Assembly: GCF_035994185.1 (NCBI RefSeq)
Contig: NZ_CP108538.1
Coordinates: 4,317,501-4,381,500 of the forward strand
Length of the DNA stretch: 64,000 nucleotides
Source of the DNA: Streptomyces sp. NBC_01217
GTDB lineage: Bacteria > Actinomycetota > Actinomycetes > Streptomycetales > Streptomycetaceae
Direction: 5' to 3'
Notes under the pieces: generated by a model
The model's database searches: none
The model's input: the letters and a program-made list of their open reading frames with translations, nothing else
Told to the model about the DNA's origin: nothing
Position numbers and translations under genes: made by a program
Shown here: positions 32,970 through 42,346 of the stretch, one piece after another
Position numbering within the stretch: position 1 is the stretch's first letter
Layout of the letters: each line of letters begins with the position of its first letter

Positions 32970-34700
32970 TCAGGGGACGGCGCGGGGGCGGGTGCGCGAG
33001 GCCAGTACCGCTATGTCGTCCTCCGCCCCCGGGCCGAACCGTTCCAGGACCGTGTCCAGCAGTTCGTCGAGGCTGCCGTTCTCGGGCAGGGTCAGCTCGC
33101 CCAGGCGGCCGACCGAGATGTCGATGTCCTCGCCGCGCCGCTCCACCAGGCCGTCGGTGTACATGAACAGCACCGTGTCCGGCCCGAACTCCACCGCCTT
33201 CGTCCGGTACCCCCCGACCCCGGTGCCGAGCGGCGGGCCCACCGGTACCCCGTCGCACACCCTGGTTCCCGCCTTCCCCGGGTCGATGAGCACCGGCGGC
33301 AGATGCCCGGCGCTCGCCACCTCGCACGCACCGCCGAAGCGGTCGACGACGGCGAGCAGACAGGTCGCCGCCCGGTCGAGACCCGACCGTTCGACCATCC
33401 GGTCCAGCTGTTCCAGGATGCGGTGCGGCGGCAGACCGTCGTCGGCGAACATCCGCAGCAGCGAGCGGTAGTGGCTCATGGCGACCGCCGCCTCCACGCC
33501 GTGGCCCATCACATCGCCCATCGCCTTCAGATGCCGTCCGTCCCGCATCGGGATGACGTCGAACCAGTCGCCGCCGACCAGCACACTGCGGTCGGCCGGC
33601 AGATAGCGGGTGGCGATCTCGATGTGCGGGTGCGGCGGGCGCGGCTCGGAAAGCAGGGATCGCTGCAGCTCCAGGGCGATGGTGTGCTCGTGGGCGTATC
33701 GCCGGGCGTGGTCGAGATCGACGGCGGCCCGGCCGGCGAGTTCCCGGGCCACCACCACGTCCTCGTCGGCGAAGACCGGTGAGTCCCCCGCCCTGATCAG
33801 GACGAGAGCGCCGAGCGGACGGCTGCGCACGGCGACGGGCACGATGACCGCCGAGTGCATCCCGAGGGCGCGGTAGACGGCGACCCGTTCGGGGACGGGG
33901 GCGGAGCGCCTGAGCTGTTCGTCGGTGGCGAGGTTCTCCACGACCGCCTGGTTCGTCGCCAGACAGCGCTGCACGGCGGCCCCCTCCTGGTAGTCGACGT
34001 ACTCGCCGGTCGGCCCGAACCCCGGCAGCCCGTCGTGCATCCCGGCCACCGCCGTCAGCGCCGCCCTGCGCAGCCGCAGCACACCGGCGGGTGCGGGGCG
34101 TACCGGAGGCGCGACATCGGGCGGGAACACCTCGACCGTGGCGAGGTCCGCCAGCCCCGGCACGACGAGGTCGGCGAGCTCGGCACAGGTGGTGTCCATG
34201 TCGAGCGTGGTGCCGATCCGGGCGGCCGCGGTGTCGAGCATGGTCATGTGCCGCCGGGCCTGCTCCAGCTTGCGCCGCCCGTTTTCGGAGGCCATGACCT
34301 CCAGCACGATCCCGGCCAGGCCCACGATCCGCTCGCCGGCCTCCAGCCGGTGGAACGCCCCGTGCCAGTACCGCCGGACCGAGCCCGGCACGGTGGCGGT
34401 GACTCCGCTGGAGGTGATCTCGCGGGGCTTCCCGTCGGCGAGCACGGCCCGCATCATGTCCTCGCCCACGTCGACCCCCGGGAGGACCTCGGAGACGGTG
34501 CGCCCGATGTGTTCGGCGGCCGGGATGCCGTTGAGCCGTTCGAGGGCCGGGTTGACGTACAGATAGCGCAGCCCCGTGTCGAGCACGCCCACCCCGGCCA
34601 TGGTGCCTTCGACCAGGGCCGCCAGGGCCGCGGGGTCGAACGGCACCGCGCTGTCGGCGTACGCGTCGCCCTGCACGTCAACCTCCTGGGGCGGGGGCAC
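32970..34700 (-). CDS. PAS-GAF-SpoIIE (PP2C-type) serine phosphatase
   Basis: 576 aa in the typical actinobacterial order: PAS (~20-130; GVGVLDTGLRYLYVNPALERLNG), GAF (~155-330), then a SpoIIE/RsbU PP2C phosphatase (~345-570) with the metal-binding GGDWFDVI, GDVMGHG and CEDDIAVL-like GAEDDIAVL segments. It dephosphorylates anti-anti-sigma factors or related targets in response to a PAS/GAF signal. GTG 34700 follows GGGAGG by three bases. It faces the GNAT gene convergently and has no partner STAS gene in view. Confidence 0.92.
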   Translation of the reverse strand: MPPPQEVDVQGDAYADSAVPFDPAALAALVEGTMAGVGVLDTGLRYLYVNPALERLNGIPAAEHIGRTVSEVLPGVDVGEDMMRAVLADGKPREITSSGVTATVPGSVRRYWHGAFHRLEAGERIVGLAGIVLEVMASENGRRKLEQARRHMTMLDTAAARIGTTLDMDTTCAELADLVVPGLADLATVEVFPPDVAPPVRPAPAGVLRLRRAALTAVAGMHDGLPGFGPTGEYVDYQEGAAVQRCLATNQAVVENLATDEQLRRSAPVPERVAVYRALGMHSAVIVPVAVRSRPLGALVLIRAGDSPVFADEDVVVARELAGRAAVDLDHARRYAHEHTIALELQRSLLSEPRPPHPHIEIATRYLPADRSVLVGGDWFDVIPMRDGRHLKAMGDVMGHGVEAAVAMSHYRSLLRMFADDGLPPHRILEQLDRMVERSGLDRAATCLLAVVDRFGGACEVASAGHLPPVLIDPGKAGTRVCDGVPVGPPLGTGVGGYRTKAVEFGPDTVLFMYTDGLVERRGEDIDISVGRLGELTLPENGSLDELLDTVLERFGPGAEDDIAVLASRTRPRAVP

Positions 34701-34799
34701 GGACCTCCCGCTGCCCGGCCCTCAATCGTCGGCCGCCCGCCCCCGCCGCGCATCCGCAGCAGGGGCGGGTCATCCCCCTGGCGCGCGGGCAGCGCACAG

Positions 34800-34825
34800 G
34801 TCCCGGGCGTGTGAACGCCCGGGAC
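34800..34825 (-). terminator. Terminator hairpin downstream of DUF1876 gene
   Basis: GTCCCGGGCG (34800-34809) and CGCCCGGGAC (34816-34825), perfect 10-bp stem with TGTGAA loop, 15 bases past the DUF1876 stop on the minus strand. Confidence 0.65.
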
Positions 34826-34839
34826 TCCTCGACCCCGGC

Positions 34840-35112
34840 TCAGGCGAGCGGATGCGATGTCCGCCCGGACGCCTCGTCGATCTCGTCGTGCGCCTTCGTC
34901 AGCATCTTCATCGCCAGCTCGTTGAGTGCTCTGGCTCCCGCGATCTCCTCGCCGACCCTCGGCTGGTCCTTGTCGGAGGGGTGACGGCTCGCATATCCAT
35001 GGGACCGCACCTCGTTCCCGTCCGGAAGCCGCACCAGGGCGGCCGCACGGGTGCGGTGCGTGTCCTCCTCGAATTCAAGATCCACATGCCACCCGACAGT
35101 CGTCTGCGTCAT
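34840..35112 (-). CDS. DUF1876-family protein
   Basis: 90 aa: MTQTTVGWHVDLEFEEDTHRT then AAALVRLPDGNEVRSHGYASRHPSDKD-type sequence and EIAGARALNELAMKML. This is the DUF1876 dsRBD-like fold common in actinobacteria; the function is unknown. ATG 35112 is chosen over the ATG at 35121 because GGGAGGTGATC fits its spacing. Confidence 0.85.
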   Translation of the reverse strand: MTQTTVGWHVDLEFEEDTHRTRAAALVRLPDGNEVRSHGYASRHPSDKDQPRVGEEIAGARALNELAMKMLTKAHDEIDEASGRTSHPLA

Positions 35113-35198
35113 GACGATCACCTCCCTACCAGGGTGCGCCCGTTCCCCCGCCCGTGCACCACGGCGCCGCCCGCGTCACCCGCTATAGGCTCCGCGGC

Positions 35199-35657
35199 AT
35201 GAGCGTCGACGTAGAGATCGTCCGTGAAGCGACTCCGGAGATCGTGGCCGCCTTCGGCCGGCTGCTGCCGCAACTGTCCTCGACCGCCCGGCCACTGGAT
35301 CATCAGGCGGTCGACCGGCTGGTGCGGTGCGAGACGAACACGGTGCTCGTCGCCCGTGCCGCAGGCACCGTCGTCGGAACACTGACGCTGCTCCTGCTGC
35401 CGGTCCCGACCGGAGTGCGGGCCCGCATCGAGGACGTCGTCGTCGACACCGGGGCACGCGGGCAGGGAATCGCGGCCCTGCTGACGCAGGAGGCACTGGC
35501 ACTGGCCCGGAAGGCGGGCGCACGGACCGTCGACCTCACCTCCCGGCCGGACCGCGCCGCCGCGAACCGGCTGTACGAGCGGCTGGGCTTCCGGGCCAGG
35601 GAGTCGACTGTCTACCGCTTCGCGGTGGACGGCCCGCAGCCGCGTACGGACCAGTGA
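35199..35657 (+). CDS. GNAT N-acetyltransferase
   Basis: 152 aa single-domain GNAT: IEDVVVDTGARGQGIAALL (acetyl-CoA loop GARGQGIA), then AANRLYERLGF and a short C-terminal strand. Substrate unknown. No Shine-Dalgarno sequence; TAGGCT lies seven bases upstream of ATG 35199, consistent with a leaderless transcript. A longer frame from 35154 lacks that logic. Confidence 0.9.
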   Translation: MSVDVEIVREATPEIVAAFGRLLPQLSSTARPLDHQAVDRLVRCETNTVLVARAAGTVVGTLTLLLLPVPTGVRARIEDVVVDTGARGQGIAALLTQEALALARKAGARTVDLTSRPDRAAANRLYERLGFRARESTVYRFAVDGPQPRTDQ

Positions 35658-35719
35658 CAGAACACGAGCCGGAACACGTCCCCGAACGCGTACACAGCAC
35701 CGGACCACGGAGGAACCAC

Positions 35720-36205
35720 ATGGGATCGTCGCCACAACTCGGCCTGAGCGTCCCGGACTTCACACTGCCGGGCGGTGCGCTGACCGGCGAGACGTTCGAG
35801 CGCCGGGACTACACCCTCTCCGCCGCACGCGGCCGCGCCGTGGTCCTGGCGTTCTACCCGGGCGACAACACGGCCGTGTGCACCAAGCAGCTCTGCTCGT
35901 ACTCTTCGGGCATGGAGTCCTTCGGCGAGCTCGACGCGGAGGTCTGGGGCATCAGTCCACAGGGTGTGGACAGCCATGAGTCGTTCGCCCGCGCCCACGG
36001 ACTGCGGATGCCACTGCTCGCGGACGCCGGCCGGGAGACCGCGCGGGCGTACGGCGTCACCGCGCCCGGGATCGGGGTGCGCCGCGCGGTCTTCCTCATC
36101 GGGCCCGACGGCGTACTGCGCTGGAAGCACGTCGCGCTGCTCGGGGCCACGTTCCAGTCGCTGGACACACTGACCGAGCAGTTGTCCGGCATCAAGAACG
36201 CGTAA
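35720..36205 (+). CDS. Peroxiredoxin (BCP/AhpC-TSA type)
   Basis: 161 aa thioredoxin-fold peroxidase. The motif YPGDNTAVCTKQLC has the peroxidatic Cys54 (in TxxC) and a second Cys59 five residues on, as in BCP/PrxQ. It reduces peroxides using thiol donors in the cytoplasm. ATG 35720 follows GGAGGAACC. Preceded by a GNAT gene; no regulatory link visible. Confidence 0.92.
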   Translation: MGSSPQLGLSVPDFTLPGGALTGETFERRDYTLSAARGRAVVLAFYPGDNTAVCTKQLCSYSSGMESFGELDAEVWGISPQGVDSHESFARAHGLRMPLLADAGRETARAYGVTAPGIGVRRAVFLIGPDGVLRWKHVALLGATFQSLDTLTEQLSGIKNA

Positions 36206-36355
36206 AAGACTGCCGGAACCCAGCAGTATCCGTTGTCCGGTGTGTATGGGATCATCCAGCCAGTTCGACGGAAATGTTCGGGGAGCGGCGTTCGGGGGAG
36301 ACATGGCCGGGGGAGACTTCGTCGGGGGATTCCGGAGACCGGGGAGGGTGATCAC

Positions 36356-36865
36356 ATGACCTTGTTCCTCGGTCTCGGCATCGCGGGAATCGCCCTGCTC
36401 ACCCTGTCCCTGATCTTCGACGGCATTCTCGAAGGCCTCTTCGGGGGCGTACTGGACGGCCTCTTCGACGGCCTCCTGTCCCTCCCCGTCATCGCGGGGT
36501 TCCTCTCGATGCTCGGCTTCGGCGGAGCGATCGTGCTCGGCACCACCGGCGCCGGTACGGTCGCCGCGAGCGCCGCCGGGGTGCTGGCCGGGATCGTCGC
36601 GGCCTGGCTGACCTGGAAGTTCAGCCGGGCCCTGATGCGGGACCAGACCAGCACCACACCGCGCGGCGACGATCTCATCGGCACGTCCGGGTCGGTCGTC
36701 ACGGCGATCCCCGCCGACGGCTACGGCGAGGTCCTGCTGCAACTCGCGGGCCAGACCGTGAAGTTGGCGGCGAAGAGCCCGGTGCCGGTCGCCCGCGGCA
36801 CCGAGATCTGGGTGGAGGCCACGCTGTCGACCACCTCGGTCGCGGTACGCCCCGTCGAGCGCTGA
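36356..36865 (+). CDS. NfeD-family membrane protein
   Basis: 169 aa. Two to three membrane segments at the N-terminus, including Gly-rich AGFLSMLGFGGAIVLG, then a C-terminal OB-fold (LIGTSGSVVTAIPADGYGEVLL, EIWVEATLSTTSVAVRPVE) typical of NfeD. These proteins partner flotillins; here the flotillin gene follows 114 bases downstream. AGGGTGATC precedes ATG 36356. Confidence 0.9.
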   Translation: MTLFLGLGIAGIALLTLSLIFDGILEGLFGGVLDGLFDGLLSLPVIAGFLSMLGFGGAIVLGTTGAGTVAASAAGVLAGIVAAWLTWKFSRALMRDQTSTTPRGDDLIGTSGSVVTAIPADGYGEVLLQLAGQTVKLAAKSPVPVARGTEIWVEATLSTTSVAVRPVER

Positions 36866-36979
36866 CCAACGCTCTCACCACCGCTCTCACCATCGCCCGA
36901 TACGCCGCCCGACGCGACGTTCGGAACACCACCTGAAATCGAGCTGCCGTCCCCGCAGGGAGGCAGGGGGGACACCCTT

Positions 36980-38443
36980 ATGAGCCCAGTCCTGATCGCA
37001 GTCATCGGAGTCGTCGTACTCCTGGTGCTGCTCGCCCTCGTCGTCATCACCCGCTACAAGGTCGCCGGGCCCAGCGAGGCGTTCATCATCACCGGCCGCC
37101 GCGGCAAGAAGTCGACCGACCCGGTCACCGGCCGCACCAGCATCGACAACAGCGGTCAGAAGGTCGTCGTCGGCGGCGGAGTCTTCGTCGTCCCGTTCGT
37201 CCAGCAGAAGTTCACCCTGGACCTGTCCAGCCGGCACATCCCGGTGGCCGTGCGCGGGGCCGTCACCCTGCGCGGTGTGAAGTCGCACCTCGAAGGCGTC
37301 GCGATCGTCAAGGTCGGCGGCAGCGAGGAAGCGATCAGGGCCGCGGCCCAGCGCTTCCTCCAGCAGCAGAACGGCATCGTCGGCTTCACCCAGGAAGTGC
37401 TCTCCGGCGCGCTGCGCGCCATCGTCGGCCGGATGTCGGTCGAGGACATCATCCGCGACCGTGCCGCGTTCGCCGGACAGGTCGCGGAGGAGGCCGAGGC
37501 GAGCCTCTCCGGGCAGGGCCTGATCCTGGACGCCTTCCAGATCCAGGACATCACGACCGAGGGCTCCTACCTCGAAGACCTCGGCCGCCCCGAGGCCGCC
37601 CGCGCCAAGCAGGAGGCGGACATCGCCGAGGCGATCGCCCGGCGTGCCTCCGAGCAGGCCCGGCTCAAGGCCGCCGAGGAGATCGCGATCGCCGAGCGGA
37701 CCTTCTACCTCAAGCAGGCCGAGATCAAGGCCGAGACGGAAGCCGCCGCGGCCAAGGCCAACGCGGCGGGCCCGCTCGCCGAGGCGGCCCGCCAGCAGGA
37801 GGTCCTCGCGGAGCAGGAGAAGGTCGCCGAGCGCCAGGCGGCGCTGACCGACCGCGAACTCGACACCAAGGTCCGCAAGCCCGCCGACGCCGCCCGTTAC
37901 CGGGCCGAGCAGGAGGCCGAGGCCCGCCGGATAGCCCAGGTCAAGGAGGCCGAGGCGGACGCCGAGCGCTCCCGGCTGACCGGTCAGGGCGAGAAGCTGC
38001 ACCGCTCGGCCCTCGCCGACGCCGTACGCATCGAGGGCGAGGCGGAGGCCGCGGCCATCGCCGCCAGGGGTGCGGCCGAGGCCGAGGCCATGCAGAAGAA
38101 GGCGGACGCGTTCGCGCAGTACGGCGACGCGGCCGTGCTCCAGATGCTGGTCGAGGTGCTGCCGCAGGTCGTCGCCAAGGCGTCCGAGCCGCTGAGCGCC
38201 ATCGACAAGCTGACCGTGATCTCGACGGACGGGGCGAGTCAGCTGTCGCGTACGGTCACGGACAACGTCGCCCAGGGCATGGAACTGCTCAGCTCCACGA
38301 CGGGCGTCGACCTGGCGGCCCTGCTGAAGAACCTCAAGGGCGGTGCGGCTGCCACGGCTTCGGACGGCCCGTCCGCTCAGGGTCCGGAGGCGGCCGCATC
38401 CGGCTCCGCCTCCGCCAACGGGAAGATCGAGATCACCGACTGA
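36980..38443 (+). CDS. Flotillin/SPFH-domain membrane scaffold protein
   Basis: 487 aa with an N-terminal membrane anchor (IGVVVLLVLLALVVI), the SPFH domain (~30-200; KVAGPSEAFIITGRRGKKS, FVVPFVQQKFTLDLSSRHIPV) and a long coiled coil of Glu/Ala/Lys repeats (~200-400). Flotillins organise membrane microdomains with NfeD partners. The end is Gly/Ser/Ala-rich. A G-rich tract with GGGGGGGACACCC precedes the ATG. It forms a pair with the upstream NfeD gene. Confidence 0.93.
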   Translation: MSPVLIAVIGVVVLLVLLALVVITRYKVAGPSEAFIITGRRGKKSTDPVTGRTSIDNSGQKVVVGGGVFVVPFVQQKFTLDLSSRHIPVAVRGAVTLRGVKSHLEGVAIVKVGGSEEAIRAAAQRFLQQQNGIVGFTQEVLSGALRAIVGRMSVEDIIRDRAAFAGQVAEEAEASLSGQGLILDAFQIQDITTEGSYLEDLGRPEAARAKQEADIAEAIARRASEQARLKAAEEIAIAERTFYLKQAEIKAETEAAAAKANAAGPLAEAARQQEVLAEQEKVAERQAALTDRELDTKVRKPADAARYRAEQEAEARRIAQVKEAEADAERSRLTGQGEKLHRSALADAVRIEGEAEAAAIAARGAAEAEAMQKKADAFAQYGDAAVLQMLVEVLPQVVAKASEPLSAIDKLTVISTDGASQLSRTVTDNVAQGMELLSSTTGVDLAALLKNLKGGAAATASDGPSAQGPEAAASGSASANGKIEITD

Positions 38444-38472
38444 TCAGCCCCGCACCCCGCCCGCGCCCGGCG

Positions 38473-38868
38473 TCAGTCCGAGAGGTCCACCCGCACCGTG
38501 AGCAGGTTCGTCCCCAGAGCCCGCACCACGGCGCTGTTGGAGCGCGGCAGCCTCTTGAGCCGGGCGCGGGCGTCGTCCCCGGGGAGCGGGTGGGCGGTGC
38601 CGGTGTGCCACCGGCCCTTGATCCGGACCCGCACCCGGGGGTCGGCCTGGATGTTGCGTACGTACTGAGACTTCTCGCCGTACTCCGAGACCAGCCAGAA
38701 CTCAGGTCCCACGCGGCTGCCGCCGACCGGGGTGCGGCGCGGGAGACCGGAGTTGCGGCCCGTCGTCTCCAGAAGGGTCTGCGAGCGCGAGCGTCTGGCG
38801 AGCGGGTTGACGACATGCCGCTGGAACGACGTGACCACTCGGAACTTGAGCTCTCGGCTGTCCGGCAT
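38473..38868 (-). CDS. F420-dependent (deazaflavin) nitroreductase-family protein
   Basis: 131 aa, the small split-barrel DDN-like fold: LLETTGRNSGLPRRTPV, EFWLVSEYGEKSQYVRNIQADPRVRVRIKGRW (segment LVSEYGEKSQYVRNIQADP is the F420/flavin phosphate region). It would bind cofactor F420, made by actinobacteria, and reduce unknown substrates. GGAAGGAAACGGG precedes the ATG. Confidence 0.9.
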   Translation of the reverse strand: MPDSRELKFRVVTSFQRHVVNPLARRSRSQTLLETTGRNSGLPRRTPVGGSRVGPEFWLVSEYGEKSQYVRNIQADPRVRVRIKGRWHTGTAHPLPGDDARARLKRLPRSNSAVVRALGTNLLTVRVDLSD

Positions 38869-38988
38869 TCCCGTTTCCTTCCCGGAAGGCGGCCCCCACA
38901 GGCGGCGGAAGCCTCCGGATAAGGTAATGGGCAGCTAAAAAGATCACCAAGTGTGTCGCCGTGACGCCGCATCTCTCGGGAGGAAGCC

Positions 38989-39459
38989 ATGGGAACCCAC
39001 CGCACCACACTGCCCGGAGTCGGCGTGCAGTACGACTACACGACCGAGTCGGGACAGCACATCTCCGTCGTCGTCCACCACGACGGGCGGCGGTTCATCG
39101 GCTTCTACGACCAGGACGACCCCGATTCGTGCCGGCTCTCGGTACCCCTGACACCACAGGAGGCCACCGGCCTCGCACACCTCATCGACGCCGCACCGAT
39201 CGACGCCGTACGGACCGAGGGCATCGATCTCGTCACCGAGCACATACCGCTCGGGACGCGCTCCCCGTACGGCGGGCGGCTGCTCGGGGACACCCGGGCG
39301 CGGACGCGGACGGGGGCCTCGATCGTGGCCGTGCTGCGGACGCACAGCGCGCATCCCTCGCCCGGGCCGGACTTCCGGCTGGCCATCGGGGACACGCTCG
39401 TCGTCGTCGGTACGCGTGAGGGCGTCGACTCGCTCTCCGAGATCATTGCGGAGGGCTGA
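38989..39459 (+). CDS. KhtT-like TrkA-C domain regulatory protein
   Basis: 156 aa: an N-terminal domain of unknown type (GVQYDYTTESGQHISVVVHHDG) followed by a TrkA-C (RCK-C) domain with SPYGGRLLGDTRARTRTG and DFRLAIGDTLVVVGT. This matches KhtT-type regulators that gate the K+(cation)/H+ antiporter encoded two bases downstream. Ligands of RCK-C domains include c-di-AMP in Gram-positives. A ribosome site (GAGGAAGCC) precedes ATG 38989. Confidence 0.88.
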   Translation: MGTHRTTLPGVGVQYDYTTESGQHISVVVHHDGRRFIGFYDQDDPDSCRLSVPLTPQEATGLAHLIDAAPIDAVRTEGIDLVTEHIPLGTRSPYGGRLLGDTRARTRTGASIVAVLRTHSAHPSPGPDFRLAIGDTLVVVGTREGVDSLSEIIAEG

Positions 39460-39461
39460 CC

Positions 39462-40715
39462 GTGCACGACACGACCGCGCTGCTGGTGGAGCTCGGCTCC
39501 GTCATCCTGGGCCTCGGAATCATCGGACGGTTCGCCGGACGCATAGGACTCTCACCGATCCCGCTGTATCTGCTGGTGGGGCTCGCCTTCGGGGACGGCG
39601 GGCTGCTGCCGCTGGGGGCCAGTGAGGAATTCACCGCCGTCGGCGCCGAGATCGGCGTCATCCTGCTGCTGCTCCTGCTCGGCCTGGAGTACAGCGCCTC
39701 CGAGCTGGTGACCAGCCTCAAGACGCAGTACCCGTCCGGGGCCGTGGACTTCGTGCTCAACGCGACCCCCGGGGCGGTGGCGGCGCTGCTGCTCGGGTGG
39801 GGGCCCGTGGGGGCCGTCGCACTGGCCGGGGTCACCTGGATCTCGTCGTCCGGGGTGATCGCGAAGGTGCTCACCGATCTGGGGCGCCTCGGCAACCGCG
39901 AGACGCCCGTCATCCTCGGTGTGCTGGTCATCGAGGACCTGTCGATGGCCGTCTATCTGCCGCTGCTCACCGCGATGCTCGCGGGCGTCGGCCTCGCCGG
40001 GGGCAGCGTCGCGCTGCTCATCGCGCTCGGCACCGTCGGGTTCGTGCTCTATCTGGCGCTGCGGCACGGGCGGCTGATCAGCCGGGCCGTGTCCTCCGAC
40101 AACCCGGAGATGCTGCTCCTGGTCGTGCTCGGGCTGACCGTCCTGGTGGCCGGTGTGGCACAGGAGCTTCAGGTGTCCGCGGCCGTCGGGGCGTTCCTGG
40201 TCGGGATCGCGCTCTCGGGCGAGGTCGCCGAGGGGGCGCGCAAGCTGCTGACGCCGCTGCGGGATCTGTTCGCCGCCGTCTTCTTCGTGTTCTTCGGGCT
40301 CTCCACCGATCCGGCCGAGATTCCGCCGGTGCTGCTTCCGGCGGCGCTGCTGGCGATCGTCACCGTCCTCACCAAGATCGGCACCGGGTGGTACGCGGCC
40401 CGGCGCGCCGGAATCGGTTCGCGCGGCCGGTGGCGGGCCGGCGGGACGCTCGTCGCCCGCGGTGAGTTCTCCATCGTCATCGCCGGTCTGGCCGTGGCGA
40501 CCGAGCCCCGTATCGGGCCCATCGCCACCGCGTACGTCCTCATCCTCGTCATCGTCGGACCGCTGACCGCCCGCTGGACCCAGCCCGCCGTGGCCAGGAT
40601 CCAGGCGTGGCGGGAACGGGACCGGGACGGCAAGGGCGGCACGGGGAGCGGCGACGTTCCCGCGGTCCGTCCGGCGCCCGCGGTCCAAAAGGAGTTCGCC
40701 TCCTCCGCCGACTGA
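39462..40715 (+). CDS. CPA2-family cation:proton antiporter (KhtU-like)
   Basis: 417 aa with about 12 membrane helices. Landmarks GLGIIGRFAGRIGLSPIPLYLLVGLAFG, the helical break with ITSSGVIAKVLTDLG-like WISSSGVIAKVLTDL, and Asp-containing VIEDLSMAVYL are CPA2 features. It would exchange K+ or Na+ for protons. GTG 39462 begins two bases after the KhtT-like gene, so the two are translationally coupled. The C-terminus is cytoplasmic. Confidence 0.92.
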   Translation: MHDTTALLVELGSVILGLGIIGRFAGRIGLSPIPLYLLVGLAFGDGGLLPLGASEEFTAVGAEIGVILLLLLLGLEYSASELVTSLKTQYPSGAVDFVLNATPGAVAALLLGWGPVGAVALAGVTWISSSGVIAKVLTDLGRLGNRETPVILGVLVIEDLSMAVYLPLLTAMLAGVGLAGGSVALLIALGTVGFVLYLALRHGRLISRAVSSDNPEMLLLVVLGLTVLVAGVAQELQVSAAVGAFLVGIALSGEVAEGARKLLTPLRDLFAAVFFVFFGLSTDPAEIPPVLLPAALLAIVTVLTKIGTGWYAARRAGIGSRGRWRAGGTLVARGEFSIVIAGLAVATEPRIGPIATAYVLILVIVGPLTARWTQPAVARIQAWRERDRDGKGGTGSGDVPAVRPAPAVQKEFASSAD

Positions 40716-40745
40716 GGGCCCGGCTCCCGCAGCCGGACGCAGTGG

Positions 40746-41300
40746 TCACATGTCGTGGTGGGCGGGGAGGTCGGATGTCCAGCCCAGCGGGTACCCGTCC
40801 GAACCGTCCGCCGGTACGGACGGTTCGCCGCCCGCCGCGGTGAACGCGGTCAGCGCGTCGATCAGAGCGCTGCGCTGCTCCGGGGCGAGGCGTTCGACGA
40901 TGGCGGCGATCTCCCGGCGGCGGCCCGCCGTGACGTCCTCGACCAGCCGATGGCCCTCCGGGGTCACCCGCAGCACCGTCTCCCGGCGGTTGGCGGGGTT
41001 CACCTCCCGTTCCGCGAGGCCTCCGACGATCAGCCGGTCCAGCATGCGCATCGCGGTCGACGGGTTCACCCCGAGCCGCTCGGCGAGCGTCACCAGCTTG
41101 GCGTTCCCGTGCGTGGACAGCACGACGAGCAGCCGGAACTGGGGCAGTGTCACCCTGTCCTCCACCGCCGCCAGGGAACGCGCCGAGAGGGCGACGAGCA
41201 GCCTGGACGCCGTCAGCACGGCACGCGTCACCCCCTCGACGTCGTCGTCCCCGCCCCGGTCCGACGGTCGGTCCTGATGTGCCTGTTCGTACGCGGCCAT
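40746..41300 (-). CDS. MarR-family regulator
   Basis: 184 aa winged-helix MarR protein: TLPQFRLLVVLSTHG, the recognition helix NPSTAMRMLDRLIVGGLAEREVNPANRRETVLRVTPEG (the motif DRLIVGGLAERE is diagnostic). ATG 41300 sits just after a G-run; residues upstream in a longer frame are not family-like. It is convergent with the antiporter gene 31 bases away; target genes unknown. Confidence 0.9.
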   Translation of the reverse strand: MAAYEQAHQDRPSDRGGDDDVEGVTRAVLTASRLLVALSARSLAAVEDRVTLPQFRLLVVLSTHGNAKLVTLAERLGVNPSTAMRMLDRLIVGGLAEREVNPANRRETVLRVTPEGHRLVEDVTAGRRREIAAIVERLAPEQRSALIDALTAFTAAGGEPSVPADGSDGYPLGWTSDLPAHHDM

Positions 41301-41373
41301 CCCCCTTTGTACCGTGCGGGCCGGCACTATCCGCAGAGGTGCCCGGCCGGTGCGCCGGTCCCGTCCGTACGGA

Positions 41374-42339
41374 TCAGAGCGGGGTCGCCGCGTGCAGAAT
41401 CCGCACCAGGGTCACCGCCGCGTTGAGCGACGAGAACGCCGAGACCGCTGTGCCCGCCGTCGCGACGAGGGCCGCGAGCGCTGCATGGGAGGACGACGGG
41501 GGCCACAGCCGCGCCTGCGGAACCGGGGCGAGCAGCGCCGCCACCCGGCGCGGTACGGGACCCGCGGCGGAGTCGAACTCGGAGGCGGCGGCGAAGGCCG
41601 CGAAGCCGACCGAGGCGTCCGGCGCCCGGTGCGAGAAAAGCGCCGCCTTGCCGACCGCGACCGCCACCACCCGCCGGTCGCCGACCGCACGCGCGGCCTC
41701 CTCGTCCGCCCACCGTTCGGTGCTGAACGCCACCGCCGTACGCAGCGGCATCAGGAACGGGTTGGCGCGCGCCGCGAGATGGGCGGCCAGCAGATAGCGG
41801 TGGTGACGGGCGGCCAGATGGGCCCGCTCATGTGCGACCAGGGCCCGCCGCTCACGGGCGTCCAGACACCGGATCATCGCGGTCGAGACGACGACCCGGC
41901 CAGGATCGCCGGGCAGCGCATAGGCGTACGGCTCCGGGTCCGGGAGCACCGCGACGTCGCCCGAGGTGACGGCAGAGGCGGCGGCCAGGGCGCGTCCGGC
42001 ACGGATGCGCAGCCGCACATGGCGGTACACCGTCCATCCGCACGTCCCGACCACCGCCGCCAGCGCCCCGATCGCGACGATGCCCGCCTTCACCTCGTAC
42101 GGCACCGCGTCCCGCACCTCAGGGTCCGACCAGCCGTCCGGGAGCGGATTGCCCGGGAGCTGGGCCGTACCGACCACCATCAGCAGGCCCAGGCACAGCG
42201 TGCTGCACAGGGCGAGCAGCGTTCCGACGGCGGCGAGCAGCCGGGTCGCGCTGCGGGGGTGCAGATGCTGTCCGGCGAGGCGCGCGATCGGCAGCGCGGT
42301 CAGCGGCAGCACGAGCGGCAGACAGACGAAGACACCCAT
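41374..42339 (-). CDS. M56-family (BlaR1-like) membrane metallopeptidase
   Basis: 321 aa with about five membrane helices and a zinc motif HERAH (H170-E171-x-x-H174, LVAHERAHLAARHH). This is the actinobacterial short M56 form without a C-terminal penicillin-binding sensor. With a BlaI-type repressor encoded eight bases upstream it would form a BlaIR-type pair in which the peptidase destroys the repressor on signal. Target genes may include the divergent TerB gene. Confidence 0.9.
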   Translation of the reverse strand: MGVFVCLPLVLPLTALPIARLAGQHLHPRSATRLLAAVGTLLALCSTLCLGLLMVVGTAQLPGNPLPDGWSDPEVRDAVPYEVKAGIVAIGALAAVVGTCGWTVYRHVRLRIRAGRALAAASAVTSGDVAVLPDPEPYAYALPGDPGRVVVSTAMIRCLDARERRALVAHERAHLAARHHRYLLAAHLAARANPFLMPLRTAVAFSTERWADEEAARAVGDRRVVAVAVGKAALFSHRAPDASVGFAAFAAASEFDSAAGPVPRRVAALLAPVPQARLWPPSSSHAALAALVATAGTAVSAFSSLNAAVTLVRILHAATPL

Positions 42340-42346
42340 CGGACCG